Source: Bicyclus anynana
Taxonomy: Eukaryota; Arthropoda; Insecta; Lepidoptera; Nymphalidae
Reading direction: 5' to 3'
Assembly: GCF_947172395.1 (NCBI RefSeq)
Contig: NC_069098.1
Coordinates: forward strand, 3,837,001-3,901,000
DNA: 64,000 bases
Below the pieces are notes generated by a model that was given only the letters and a program-made list of their open reading frames with translations, had not been told where the DNA came from and ran no database searches. Of this stretch, positions 29,419 to 40,000 are shown piece after piece. A program made the position numbers and the translations under genes. How positions within the stretch are numbered: the stretch's first letter is position 1; every line of letters begins with the position of its first letter.

Positions 29419-29525
29419 TACAATTTAGGTCAAAGTCAAATTCTAAATAAAATTATTTGAAACAGCCTTAAACTCTGTACCGACTCGTTAACTATGTGCT
29501 TAATTTACAAGCACTTTTGAAACAG
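29419..29525 (-). mobile_element. LINE-X-like 3' end, diverged
   Basis: GGTCAAAGTCAAATTCTAAA, then a CTTAATTTACAAGCACTTTT block like the GTTTACAAGCACTTTTGA of LINE-X. Confidence 0.45.
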
Positions 29526-29867
29526 GTAATTATTAGATAATGGTGATAATTAAAGACGAAAACTTTCAGTAAGTTATAATCATCCTTGCTGTCAAAACTG
29601 GTGAGCGAAAAAAAAAGATATTTTTGTTGCTCAAAGTTTGAGTTTCAATAAACAATTTCCGGATGGTCAAATCCCTTCGGAGGAAACCGGCAGATCGAAA
29701 TCCATTAAGTAAATACAGTTTTCTACACTGATCCGTCCGGAAACAGAAACCCTTGATCAAAAGGCGACCTTTACAATGACGTAACTTTTTTATTTCGCCA
29801 AGACAAAAACAAATATTTTTATTCATTCATTTCATCATTATCTGCTCCTAAGTGGCCGAGAATATAA
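29526..29867. other. Intergenic, no gene seen
   Basis: No recognisable repeat. The 86-codon minus ORF here has no domain signature. Confidence 0.4.
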
Positions 29868-30466
29868 AGAGCCGTGATAGCCCAGTGGATATGACCTCTG
29901 CCTTCGATTAAGAGGTTGTTGGCTCGAATCCGGTCCGGGGCGTGGACCTCTAACTTTTCAGTTGTGTGCATTTTAAGCATGTGTCTCAAACGGTGAAGGA
30001 AAAACATCGCGAGACATCAAACCTGCATAACTGAGAGTTTTTTAAATTGTGGTGTGTGAAGTCTACCAATCTGCATTGGGTCAAATCAAATCAAATCAAA
30101 AATCATTTATTTCAAGTAGGCTCAGTTTACAAGCACTTTTGACACGTCAGTTGACCATTTGTAAAGATTCTACCACCGGTTCAGAAGGCAGGTTCTGCTG
30201 AGAAGAAACCGACAAGAAACTCAACAGTTGCTCTTTTTAAAAAATCATACAGTATTATAATTTACAATTGATGATAACATTACAATTTCGTATAGTTTTA
30301 CTTTTTGTGTGAAGGTGGAAGCTGATCCAATGGCCTCCAAGCGCTTTTATCTTTAAGGAACTCATCAATGTCAGCGTGACGGACTGTTAGCCTAACCTCT
30401 CTCATTCTGAGAGGAGACTCGTTCTCAACAGTTAGCCTAACATCGATTGTTAATGATAATGATAAT
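29868..30466 (+). mobile_element. SINE-B split by LINE-X
   Basis: Head AGAGCCGTGATAGCCCAGTG with B-box GCTCGAATCCGG, body to CTGCATTGGG (30080), then the LINE, then TCAGCGTGACGGACTGTTAG to the end at 30466. Confidence 0.85.
30081..30370 (-). mobile_element. LINE-X 3' end nested in SINE-B
   Basis: TCAAATCAAATCAAATCAAA tail, AATCATTTATTTCAAGTAGG, GACACGTCAGTTGACC, and an antisense reading that ends DKSAWRPLDQLPPSHKK. GTCA lies at both junctions, a minimal target duplication. Confidence 0.85.
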
Positions 30467-30597
30467 GAATATAATGGCCAAATACAGGGCACCTTCCTTC
30501 TTTACGAGACGTGGTTTCACACCACGTCAACTTCCCAATTCTTGTTAAGAGTTACTGTCAATTTCTGTGTAGTAAAAATACTTAAAATTTAACCTAG

Positions 30598-30656
30598 TAA
30601 CACGCACCTAGACTCGAATCTACCGTCGAATCCACTTAGGCTAACAAGGCAGTTAC
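30598..30656 (-). mobile_element. tRNA-like SINE head, unclassified
   Basis: The minus strand reads GTTAGCCTAAGTGGATTCGA and AGATTCGAGTCTAGGTGCG, that is, A-box-like and B-box-like elements at roughly tRNA spacing. It may belong with 20970-21025. Confidence 0.3.
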
Positions 30657-30689
30657 CATCTAATAGCAATTTATAAACAAGAGCTCAGA

Positions 30690-30870
30690 AGGAAAGTTGT
30701 AACAGATTGCCGTTAGAGGCCTCTAAAAATTTGGACCAGAAACTGAACCTGGATCGAGAAATACTAACGAGGTACTTACAGAGATTTATTGAGATCAGCC
30801 GAGCGGAACATCGAGCCCATACGAACTGCCAACAAATGGACGGACTAATAATACGTGAATAAATTATGTA
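30690..30870 (+). repeat. Dispersed repeat D3, copy 2
   Basis: See the copy at 18555. Here GGTACTTACAGAGATTTATT, GCGGAACATCGAGCCCATAC and AACAAATGGACGGACTAATA are clearer. Confidence 0.55.
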
Positions 30871-31204
30871 TATCTCCGACTGAGTGCTTAGAGGGCTGTT
30901 TCGTAAATTGGGAGAAAAATATTCTTGTATTTTTCTACGGTGATTTCATCTTTACAGCTGGTTCTGCAGTTTTTTAGGATATTTTTTATATCGATTTTTT
31001 TTATCAATTGACAGGGTAGCCCAGCTGGCCTATTCACTAACAACCTATTAAAAAAAGCATCAAATCAATTGAGAAATATCATCTACCCACTGTATGATAT
31101 CCACGGGTTGTCAGTAGTTAGGCACCGGATGACATTTGTTGCGAGTACCTACATAGAATCTCAATTTTGTATATGTCGACTAAGTCAAAGTTAATGAATT
31201 AGCC
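30871..31204. other. Intergenic, no gene seen
   Basis: Contains GCCTATTCACTAACAACCTA near 31038, a motif pair that reappears on the opposite strand at 52505-52555. Otherwise unremarkable. Confidence 0.35.
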
Positions 31205-31490
31205 TGATGTTGGACGCATTCTATACATAGGCGTCCACTTATCCACTTCATACAGGAACTTTAAAATCTTGTTCCTCCATCCCCATTCTACCACAGAACA
31301 GCGAAACGTCGTGAAAAATGGCATCCCTTTGTTGTCGACGATCAGTCAAACTGCACGAAACGTTTTACGTCAACATTTTTAATTAGAACTGCTAAGATGT
31401 GGAATGCCCTTCCAGCGTGTGTGTTACAGAATTGACCTCTCTACAGATTTATTATAAGTATAGATAAATAGAAATAAAGTCAAATTCAAA
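31205..31490 (+). pseudogene. LINE C-terminal remnant
   Basis: The frame 31295-31435 reads RTAKRREKWHPFVVDDQSNC, TKRFTSTFLIRTAKMWNALP, ACV. HPFVVD...TFLxRTAKxWNxLPA is the standard carboxyl end of Jockey/CR1-type reverse transcriptases. It ends in AAATAAAGTCAAATTC. Confidence 0.65.
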
Positions 31491-31847
31491 ACTCAACTTG
31501 CCTAATAAAAACAATGTAATATGGGTAGCTAATGCAGCTGGTTTTCATATCATGTTACAAAGTTTTCTCTCGAAAAGCTGTGATAAAAGAAAATATCGTA
31601 GAAATGGATATAATATCTGCTAAAGTATAAAATCTTAAGTTACATAGGGCATTAAGAATTCTACGAAATAGGACGTTGTTGTTAAATATGAATATAATTT
31701 CTTCTAGAATATTTCGATTATGTTGTAATAAGATATACGTAGGTACCTAATTTAACAAGGTGCAGTGAGCGAAATATAATTTGACTCAGAATATTAGGTA
31801 GGTAAGTATGTGAGTAAAATTTTATTTATACTTATATTTATATATAA
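31491..31847. other. Intergenic, no gene seen
   Basis: AT-rich, nothing recognised. Confidence 0.4.
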
Positions 31848-32194
31848 CTAGCGGAGCCGCTCAAGCTACGCTTTGACTTATTAATATATTTATTTGCACT
31901 TCTTCCCTATCTCTACCGTATACTACCCTACTCCTACCCCTACCCCTACCCTACCCCTACCCTACCTCTACTCTACCCCTACCCTACCCTACCGCTACCC
32001 TACCCCTACCCTATCCCTATACCTATACCCCTACCCTACCACTACCCTACCCTAGGATTTAGGGGTTTGAAAAATAGATGTTGGCCGATTCTCGGACCTA
32101 CTGTACATGCACAAAAAATTTCATCAAAATCGGTCAAGCCGTTTCGGAGGAGTATGGCAACGAAAACTGTGACACGAGAATTTTATATATTAGA
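31848..32194 (-). mobile_element. Hel-C with minisatellite, complete
   Basis: CTAGCGGAGCCGCTCAAGCT and ACGCTTTGACTTATTAAT at the left; the CCCTACC array; CCGATTCTCGGACCTACTGT; AAATCGGTCAAGCCGTTTCG; TTTTATATATTAGA at the right. The array and both ends are present. Confidence 0.65.
31912..32052. repeat. CCCTAC minisatellite inside Hel-C
   Basis: The reverse complement of the arrays at 11402 and 17049. Units vary among CCCTAC, CCCCTAC and CCTCTAC. Confidence 0.85.
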
Positions 32195-32441
32195 TAAACG
32201 AGTAAATATACTTTATTTAAGTTTAATTAAGAAACTGATACTTGACAACATGTATGGAGCAATTCGGAGTAATTTATGGACTAATCTGGATCAATTAATG
32301 GAGCAATCTGCAGTAGATAATTTGAAATAAATTCGAAAAGTGATTGCATAATAACGATGCAATTTGTTAATAATAATAATTGTTAAATGATGTAGATACG
32401 TATAAATCTTTTCATTAAGGAAATTTTAAACAATTATCTTT

Positions 32442-32648
32442 CTTCATCATTGTCAACTTATATTCGAAGCTAAGCTCGAGTCTCCTCTCAGAGCGAGAGG
32501 GGTTAGGTCAATGGTACACCATACTGGCCCAATGCGGATTGGTAGACTTCACGCACGCAGAGAATTAAGAAAATTTTCTGGTATGCAGATCACGATGTTT
32601 TCCTTCACCGTTTGAAAAAAACACGTGAAATTGAATTTCTTAAAATGA
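32442..32648 (-). mobile_element. SINE-B, 3' two thirds
   Basis: CATCATTGTCAACTTATATT, GAGGGGTTAGGTCAATGG, GGATTGGTAGACTTCACGC, CACGATGTTTTCCTTCACCG, then AATTTCTTAAAATG. The head is missing. Sequence from 32195 to 32441 is AT-rich without features. Confidence 0.8.
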
Positions 32649-32989
32649 AAATTATTTGCATTATGACATCATTATTAATTAATTACCCAAAATCGCTTAA
32701 AATTGAGCGATCTTAATTTCCCGTGTAAGTGCACCTTAATAATGTCACATTCCTTTTGACGAACCAGTTATGTTTTTCGTTGACCTATTTATATGAATAC
32801 ATTTCTTACTTGAATTTCTCCAAGAATTTTGTATTGAAACACACTAAAATGCCGTTTCTAGCAGATTTTAAATTTAACATTTTTAAGACCTTTATCCCGT
32901 TTGTAATAATGCTTAGGATTATATTATATGATAATAATATGCTCCCGACCGACTTTTCGGTCACGCCAGCCAATCTCATGGTGAGATTA
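32649..32989. other. Intergenic, no gene seen
   Basis: AT-rich; a 90-codon ORF here is of low complexity and unsupported. Confidence 0.4.
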
Positions 32990-33225
32990 AGAAGAGATTA
33001 ACCATGTACGCAGGAGATATTATAGTGCACAAGAGTATGCGCAAGGTGGTGCACTCTCTCTTCCCTCACTCTCGAAATCCGATGGGAGGGCAGACCGACA
33101 CGACCGGTGAGAGATCAGGCGCAGGACCGACGGCTTTACGTGCTCTCCGAGGCACGGGGTGTATTAACACCGCCAACTTCCCAACTCCAGGCTGTTAGGC
33201 AAGCGAAATCTTATTTCACTTGTAA
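32990..33225 (+). repeat. Probable dispersed LINE/SINE-type repeat
   Basis: GCAGGAGATATTATAGTGCA, CACTCTCGAAATCCGATGGG, GGCAGACCGACACGACCGGT, GGACCGACGGCTTTACGTGC, TCCGAGGCACGGGGTGTATT. I recognise this block as a recurrent lepidopteran repeat, but only one copy lies in this window, so its class is not shown by the sequence. Confidence 0.4.
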
Positions 33226-33270
33226 GAAAAATCCCAATAACCTATTTTAGTGATTATGCATAAAACTTAG

Positions 33271-33455
33271 TTCGCTGAAAGCCTTGGTCCGCGTGGAATT
33301 TACTTTTTCACAAATCTCGGGATCCATATTTTTTTGGGATAAAAAGTAGTTTATGTGTTAATCCAGACTATAGTCTATCTCTACTTCAAATTTCAGGCGA
33401 TTTGGTAAAGTAGCCGAGGCGTGAAAGAGTAATAAACACTCATACCATCAAAATC
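33271..33455 (-). mobile_element. Hel-A, diverged
   Basis: CTTGGTCCGCGTGGAATTTA, TGGGATAAAAAGTAGTTTAT, GCGATTTGGTAAAGTAGCCG. Directly followed by another Hel-A copy in the same orientation. Confidence 0.6.
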
Positions 33456-33659
33456 ATAAGGTTTCGTAAATCTCCTGAAACCAAGGACTTTTTCGGGATA
33501 AAAAGTAGCCTATGTGTTAATCCAGAGTAAAATCTGTTCCCATTCTAAATTTCTGCAAATCGGTTCAGTAGATACGGCGTTAAAGAGTAACAAACATCCA
33601 AACATACATCCAGACATCCATACAAACTTTTGCGTTTATAATATAATATATTAGTAGGA
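33456..33659 (-). mobile_element. Hel-A, CTAG end lost
   Basis: TCGGGATAAAAAGTAGCCTA, TGTGTTAATCCAGAGTAAAA, GCAAATCGGTTCAGTAGATA, CCAAACATACATCCAGACAT and ATATTAGTAGGA at the right end. Confidence 0.7.
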
Positions 33660-33824
33660 TGAAGTTAGAGATTGATGGTGAGTTTTTTCTTTTCAACTAG
33701 AGAATAAGTTTCCAATCGTATATTAACTATATCGATGTATAGCACCTACTGACTCATTTCAGTGTCTCGGACAGCGTTTATTATAACAGTGTTTCCATTT
33801 CCCTTTATTTTCCAGGGATACAGA

Positions 33825-34000
33825 GTTCCAAAAAAGAATATTCGACATACTCGGAAAACCTTTCTCTCCATTTCATTTATGCCTTTTTCGCGCGCGAGGA
33901 AATTGCCTGCAGAATGTTCGTATGCCCGTAAACTAAAATTGAAAGTATTGCACCATAGCCCAATCCACTTCGAGAGATTGGATCCTATTGGGTAATGACT
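33825..34000 (+). repeat. Single monomer of the 352-bp repeat family (D4)
   Basis: CATTTCATTTATGCC, CGCGCGAGGAAATTGCCTGC, AACTAAAATTGAAAGTATTG and GAGATTGGATCC match the monomer that is tandemly arrayed at 37463-38873. A third dispersed monomer lies reversed at 50690-50905. Confidence 0.6.
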
Positions 34001-34489
34001 TCAACAGTCCAGAAAGAGCTTCCAGTGCTCCTACTATATGTAATGTTACTCCTACGAGTACAAAGTGAGGTCGTAGTCAAAACCTACTTTTAAAATTTAA
34101 AAACAAACTAAAACAATAGAGATCAAGTTTCTGAATTCAATTTCTCTAACATTATTAGATTTTGAGTTGTTTTTTATTTAGTACCCCTTTTTAATTTTTG
34201 TTTAAAACTTTTGCAATTGTCTAAGTGCGGGTTTGAAAATTTTCTGGACGTTTAGAAAAATTCCAAACTATGATGCGTATTTTTACTCATATCAGTAATT
34301 AACGCGTATATAAAAATGTAGCCAAGACTAGTCGAGCTATTTGTTGTAGAGATATTAGCTTGATGGTGAGCATTGATAATTCTCCAAAGTCGTTCCCTAC
34401 GAGAGAAAATTATTTTTCTTTATTCAAATTTTCCTTGAATTTTTCCAATTTTTCAAAAGTTGTTCTGATATTTGGGGTGGGGACTAAAC
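34001..34489. other. Intergenic, no gene seen
   Basis: AT-rich sequence with no recognised repeat. Confidence 0.4.
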
Positions 34490-35463
34490 GGCTTTATATG
34501 TGTGGGTCTAGGCCCGGGCGTGTCGCGGGGAGCCTTACTCCCCCGGTGGTCTCTTCCAACTCCTCCCAGGGTTGAGGCTTTTCAGCCTAGGGGTTTGGGT
34601 TTAGGTCAAATCCAATGGCCCCGCGCAGACTGCGATTCCTCGCTATCCTGCGTCGGGTTCGGTGGAGGCCCCCGAACTGCGATGTCGTCGCTATCCTGCG
34701 CAGGGACGGTGTCAGGTCCGGTGGATGCGTCGTCCTCGTCGTCGCCGTAGGTGCCTGCGTCTGCAGGATCGGCCACTTGGAGGAGCTCCCGAGGTAGGCG
34801 ACGCCCGTTCGCTGGTTTATCGCGGTGTGGTGCGATGTCGCGGAGGTGTATATTCCGTCCGTGGTCATTTCTGACGTACCTCGGGACTCCCGTGGAAAGG
34901 CGCAGACACTTGTATCTGCTGGATTTGCAGACGGTTTTTTTGGTGCGCGGAGCACAGCGAGTACCAGGCCGGAGCCGCGTACGTAAGACGCGAGCGGACA
35001 TAGGTGTTGATAATCTTCAACTTGGCCCTCAATAGTAGTCGGGAGGTTAGCACCTGGTACAGCATCGACCTGGCCGCCGCAGCCTGACACACGGCGTGAG
35101 ACACATATGGATCATGCTGGCATCGATGGTGCATCCCAGGTAGCGGACTGAGGTCTGCCAACGTATGTCCTGCCGTCGTAGATGGAGTTTACGCAGCGGA
35201 ATCCGAATACCGAACGCTATGGCGGCCGTCTTTCCCACGTTGACGGCCATTCTCCATTTGTTCAGCCATTCAGGGAGCAAATCCAACAGAAGCTGCATGC
35301 GGTTGGTGGCAACGATCTGGTGGTAGGACGACGCGAAGTACGCACTGTCATCAGCAAATAGTGATAACAGTACGTCTTCCTCCCCCTTGCGCAGGTGAAA
35401 CGGCAAAATACTGAAACGGCGAGCGTCGTGTAACACCAGTGGCTCCCGCCCGAGACCGTCACT
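34490..35463 (-). pseudogene. Jockey-like LINE reverse transcriptase remnant
   Basis: GC-rich relative to its flanks. The minus strand encodes, in order: LLSLFADDSAYFAS (catalytic FADD), WLNKWRMAVNVGKTAAIAFG, RYLGCTIDAS, then KIINTYVRSRLTYAAPAWYS in a second frame, then LRLSTGVPRYVRND and a proline-rich end back in the first frame. Two compensating frame shifts, near 35100 and 34930, are needed. The upstream RT fingers and the endonuclease are absent, so the copy is 5' truncated. The 3' UTR runs to about 34490. The element family encodes ORF2 of a Jockey-clade non-LTR retrotransposon. Confidence 0.8.
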
Positions 35464-35787
35464 GACTAATCACTTCACAGAAACAACTCGCGCCACGGAA
35501 GCAAGTCGCGCCACCTAGCGTCAGCACGTGCCAACGCGATCGAGTGACGTCATATCTCAGACTACTATTTTCCTTCGTAGATGTATCAAATAGGTCAGCA
35601 GTATTACGTGTGTATTTGGTTAAACAGCCCGCATAACTTGTAACGGCGCGACTATTGCATCGCTTGCATTAGCATAACATCGCTTGCTGATAGCCCGCTG
35701 TTTGTCTTAGCTTGACGGTTATTGGTATGCAGTGTGCACCTGCACTACTAACTTGTACTGCTCTGATTTAATGTGAACTATGTAAAT
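35464..35787. other. Intergenic with a D2 repeat
   Basis: 35650-35715 (GCATCGCTTGCATTAGCATA, CATCGCTTGCTGATAGCCCG) is the D2 repeat in reverse. The first 60 bases stay GC-rich like the LINE next to it. Confidence 0.4.
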
Positions 35788-35912
35788 TGAGAGCCGTGAT
35801 AGCCCAGTGGATATGACCTCTGCGTCCGTTTCCGGAGGGTGTGGGTTCGAATCCGGTCCGGGGCATGCACCTCCAACTATTCAGTTGGGTGCATTTTAAG
35901 AAATTAAATAAA
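35788..35912 (+). mobile_element. SINE-B, 5' half
   Basis: AGAGCCGTGATAGCCCAGTG, TTCCGGAGGGTGTGGGTTCG, AATCCGGTCCGGGGCATGCA, then TTTTAAGAAATTAAATAAAC. The 3' half is absent. Confidence 0.85.
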
Positions 35913-36073
35913 CGCTATATGTTATACCAGAATTCTCACAGGACTAAGCTGGTATATATTATGATGCGAAGATAACTATTACATTTGGTGAAATTATGCA
36001 GTACATTAATGTACAATAAATTTTGACGATTTTATAATTTTTCAATAGATTTAGTAGGTATTGCCTAGTTCTC

Positions 36074-36121
36074 AACGCCCTGCGGCTTCATCTCGAGAAC
36101 GAGGTGAAACCGCAGGGCGTT
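36074..36121. repeat. GC-rich 22-bp-arm hairpin
   Basis: The left arm AACGCCCTGCGGCTTCATCT plus CG pairs, with two or three mismatches, with CGAGGTGAAACCGCAGGGCG plus TT across the loop AGAA. It stands out in AT-rich surroundings. A minimal MITE or a structured RNA are both possible. Confidence 0.75.
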
Positions 36122-36140
36122 GGCTAGTAGTTTATCAATT

Positions 36141-36433
36141 TACATCATTATTATCAACCCATATTCGGCTCACTGCTGAACTTGAGTCTCCTCTCAGAAT
36201 GAGAGGCCAAATAGGAGAATGGCCCAATGCGGATTGGCAGACTTTACACACGCGGAAAATTAAGAAAAATCTCTGGTATGCAGGTCTCACCGTCTGAGAC
36301 ACGTGATACCTAATTATATTCTTAAAATGCACACAACTGAAAAATTGGAGGTGCATGACCCGGACCGGATACAAACTCACACCCTCCGGAATCGGAGGCA
36401 GAAGTCATATACACTGGGCTATCACAGCTCTTC
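36141..36433 (-). mobile_element. SINE-B, full length
   Basis: CATCATTATTATCAACCCAT, CTCAGAATGAGAGG, GGTGCATGACCCGGACCGGA, CCTCCGGAATCGGAGG (anticodon-like stem), CACTGGGCTATCACAGCTC. The B-box is mutated (GATACAAACTC). Confidence 0.9.
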
Positions 36434-36746
36434 CTGTCTTGTCTCCCTCTTTTAAGTTAAATAAATTACAATTACGAAGTAAAAGTATATTTACCCGACC
36501 GTCGTTTGCATGGCTGCTAGGCTGCTGTGAGCAGATATTGGGAAGTTTCCAATTAGTAGGCACACTCATGCCTAAACAAACATCCGGTGTGCAAGCCGGA
36601 AGCCTTCTGAGTAATTATAAACAAGCATTATTACTATCCTAGTAAAGTAAATTTAATAATTTGCTTGTCTTTGAAATTCATTTGCGTGTTTAATTAGCCG
36701 CTAGACATCTGTTTCAGCAGCATATTTTCAAAAGATCGTGTATTAT
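36434..36746. other. Intergenic, no gene seen
   Basis: Nothing recognisable. Confidence 0.4.
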
Positions 36747-36945
36747 CATTGCCATCTTTCGGCTCACTATTGAGCACGAGTCATATTATGTCACGAGACA
36801 TAGGCCTCTTGCATGGATTTCCATACACAACGGTCTCGAGCCACCAGCATCCAGCTGCTCCCTGCAACCCGCTTGATGTCCTCGGTCCACCTATTGGGGG
36901 ATCATTCCAGTACCTTGGGACCCCAGCCTCCATCGGCTCTTCGAA
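36747..36945 (-). mobile_element. SINE-B scrap fused to RTE 3' fragment
   Basis: 36747-36782 (TTTCGGCTCACTATTGAGCA) is a SINE-B scrap. 36783-36945 is RTE: ACATAGGCCTCTTGCATGG, GGTCTCGAGCCACCAGCATC, CTTGATGTCCTCGGTCCACC and TTGGGACCCCAGCCTCCATC. It belongs to the GGTCTCGAGCC subfamily. Confidence 0.75.
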
Positions 36946-36952
36946 CTATACG

Positions 36953-37244
36953 AACCCATATTCGGCTCACTGCTGAGCTCAAGTCTCCTCTCAGAATGAG
37001 AGAGATTAGTCCACCACGCCGGCCCAATGCGGATTGTCAGATTTCACACACGCAGAGAAAAAAGAAAATTTTCTGGTATGCAGGTTTCCTCACGATTTTT
37101 TCCTTCACCGTTTGAGACACGTGATATCTAATTTCTTAAAATGCACATAACTAAAAAGTTAGAGATGTATGCCCCGGACCGGATTCGAACCCACACCCTT
37201 CGGAATTGGAAGTAGGGGTCATATCCACTGGGCTATCACGGCAC
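36953..37244 (-). mobile_element. SINE-B, full length
   Basis: CCCATATTCGGCTCACTGCT, GCCGGCCCAATGCGGATTGT, CGTTTGAGACACGTGATATC, CCCCGGACCGGATTCGAACC, CACTGGGCTATCACGGC. It abuts the RTE fragment on its left, so the trio forms a stack of insertions. Confidence 0.9.
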
Positions 37245-37462
37245 CTTAGACATATATAACAACCCATTTATACATGTAACGAAAAATTATATTCATTCTA
37301 TATTGATATTAGCATAACATTTTCCACATGCCGTACTTACAAAGATATTTCAATTGCTCATCTTTATCCCGCTTTTAAAATTAAAATATGAAATGCATTT
37401 ATAAAACACGTCCGCCCGACACGTTCGCGTTTTTAAGCATCATTTCATTTATGCCATTTCCC

Positions 37463-38873
37463 CGCGGCGAAAATTGCTTGCACAAAGTTAACATGTTTCT
37501 TCACGTAAATTAAAATGTGAAGGTGTTGCAATGTAGCTTTATCTACTGCATCCGGGAGCGATCGGATTCTAACTCCCGCCGCCGTTCAAAACACGAATGA
37601 GTTCATAAGTTTATCTTTCCGTGAATTCTTGCCAATTATTCAGTACAGTTGCTGTTTATTTTACTGTATAGACTTCCTTAACTACTCGTACTTTGAGTTT
37701 TGAAAAACATTACTGAGTTTACATATTATTGAGAATACTTTATTACAGATATAGTATATATCATACAGAAATACAGCAATGCTTTTAAACATCATTTCAT
37801 TGTCGACATTTCCTCGCGGCGAAAATTGCTTGCACAAAGTTAACATGTTTCTTCACGTAAATTAAAATGTGAAGGTGTTGCAATGTAGCTTTATCTACTG
37901 CATCCGGGAGCGATCGGATTCTAACTCCCGCCGCCGTTCAAAACACGAATGAGTTCATAAGTTTATCTTTCCGTGAATTCTTGCCAATTATTCAGTACAG
38001 TTGCTGTTTATTTTACTGTATAGACTTCCTTAACTACTCGTACTTTGAGTTTTGAAAAACATTACTGAGTTTACATATTATTGAGAATACTTTATTACAG
38101 ATATAGTATATATCATACAGAAATACAGCAATGCTTTTAAACATCATTTCATTGTCGACATTTCCTCGCGGCGAAAATTGCTTGCACAAAGTTAACATGT
38201 TTCTTCACGTAAATTAAAATGTGAAGGTGTTGCAATGTAGCTTTATCTACTGCATCCGGGAGCGATCGGATTCTAACTCCCGCCGCCGTTCAAAACACGA
38301 ATGAGTTCATAAGTTTATCTTTCCGTGAATTCTTGCCAATTATTCAGTACAGTTGCTGTTTATTTTACTGTATAGACTTCCTTAACTACTCGTACTTTGA
38401 GTTTTGAAAAACATTACTGAGTTTACATATTATTGAGAATACTTTATTACAGATATAGTATATATCATACAGAAATACAGCAATGCTTTTAAACATCATT
38501 TCATTGTCGACATTTCCTCGCGGCGAAAATTGCTTGCACAAAGTTAACATGTTTCTTCACGTAAATTAAAATGTGAAGGTGTTGCAATGTAGCTTTATCT
38601 ACCGCGAGCGGGAGCGATCCGATTCTAACTCCCGCTGTTCGAAATACGAATGAGTTCACAAGTTTATGTTTCCGTGAATTCTTGCCAATTATTCAGTACA
38701 GTTGCTGTTTATTTTGCTGTGTGGACTTCCATAAGTACTCAAATATTGAGTTTTTTGTGTGAGTGAGAACATTGTTGAGTTCAGATATTATTGAGAATAC
38801 ATTAGTACAGATATACCTAGTACTTCAGAACACTCCATCGCTTCTAAACATCTTTTCATTTATACCATTTCGG
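37463..38873. repeat. Tandem array of 352-bp units (D4 array)
   Basis: CGCGGCGAAAATTGCTTGCA recurs at 37463, 37815, 38167 and 38519 (period exactly 352). Units 1-3, and the first 85 or so bases of unit 4, look identical by eye; unit 4 then diverges and runs 355 bp to a degraded fifth start at 38874. The array has no ORF. Sequence at 37410-37462 and 38874-38945 is diverged monomer material, so the identical units arose by recent local amplification within an older array. Confidence 0.92.
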
Positions 38874-38945
38874 CGCGGCGAAATTTAATTGCAGAAAGTT
38901 AATATGTTTCTTCATTCAGTAAATTTACGGAAGATGATGTACCTG

Positions 38946-39696
38946 AAAACTTTAAGACATTGAAAATTGCTTTGCAAACGGTATTAATAAAAAATTGTAA
39001 TGCATGGTGATTTCAATAGAAAGTTTACCACATTTGTAAAAACTAAAATCAACGAATCTCCCCCCACCTAACCCGGTTTCAGCGGATTTTTTACAAGCAT
39101 TTAAAAAAAAGGCTCATTGAATTGAATTGTCGAATTAATGTCTCTTGAGAATACTCTTGTATCTTCTTTCTTAATTCCTGATCCACTGATTCACAACCCG
39201 AGGTGCATGGTTCAAGTAGTGATTGGACCTATGCAGGTTAACCCTTCAGGTTAGGTCTTTAGCCCTTGCTAAACACTGCAGTTGAATATTACTACATATT
39301 TATGATAATACTTGATTTTTTCATTAAAACACTATTTTATGTTGAAACTGTTTACGTAAACACTATTAAATAAATGAACATTCTGCACAACTTATAATGG
39401 ACGTGCGAGTAGAAATTAAATTAAACATTTTGAACACAGCGCATAAACTACTCTATTCCAGCAAAGTCTATACAAAATACATAAACGAGCTTTCTTTGAT
39501 GCGGGATGAAAAAATTAATCCACAGTTCCTTTAATGAAAAAAAATCCACTGTGCATTGAACGGGAATCGTGATTACCATCCTTTGAGCTTCGATGTACAA
39601 AGCAAAAGGTTTATTTAAACATGGCTCACAGTTTTAAAAGAGACACTAAAACCGAAAAATCATAACGTTTAAAGTTAGGTGTATTTTTAGAAATTA
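38946..39696. other. Intergenic, no gene seen
   Basis: No recognised repeat or coding signal. Confidence 0.4.
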
Positions 39697-39882
39697 CTAG
39701 CTGACGCCGCGCGGTTTTACCCGAGTGGTTCTTGTTTCCGTAAAAATACGGCAAAAATATAGCTTATAGTCTTTCTCGATAAATGGGCTATCTAAGACTG
39801 AAAGAATTTTTCAAATCGGACCAGTAGTTGCTGAGATTAGCGCGTTCAATGAAACAGAATCTTTATAAGCTTTATAATATTA
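39697..39882 (-). mobile_element. Helitron-like Hel-B
   Basis: CTAGCTGACGCCGCGCGGTT, TAGTCTTTCTCGATAAATGG, CTGAAAGAATTTTTCAAATC, GGACCAGTAGTTGCTGAGAT, CGCGTTCAATGAAACA and GCTTTATAATATTAA. Hel-B shares the CTAG and AATATTA ends with Hel-A but has a different core. Confidence 0.7.
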
Positions 39883-39883
39883 A

Positions 39884-40000
39884 TAGCTGATGCCACGCGG
39901 TTTTACCCACGTGGCTCCCGTTCTCGTAAGAGTACGGAGATATTATATAGCCTATAACCTCCTCGATAAATAGGCTATCTAACACTGAAAGAATTTTTGA
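39884..40000 (-). mobile_element. Hel-B, partial, head to tail with the previous
   Basis: TAGCTGATGCCACGCGGTTT, AGAGTACGGAGATATTATAT, CCTCGATAAATAGGCTATCT, AACACTGAAAGAATTTTTGA. The 5' half is missing. Confidence 0.7.

Noticed and set aside
34587..35090. 167-codon minus ORF as a separate gene
   Set aside because: It is an alternate frame of the Jockey-like LINE, whose conserved motifs lie in the other two minus frames.
37463..38873. CRISPR-like array
   Set aside because: 352-bp units without short repeats and variable spacers; this is a eukaryotic tandem repeat.
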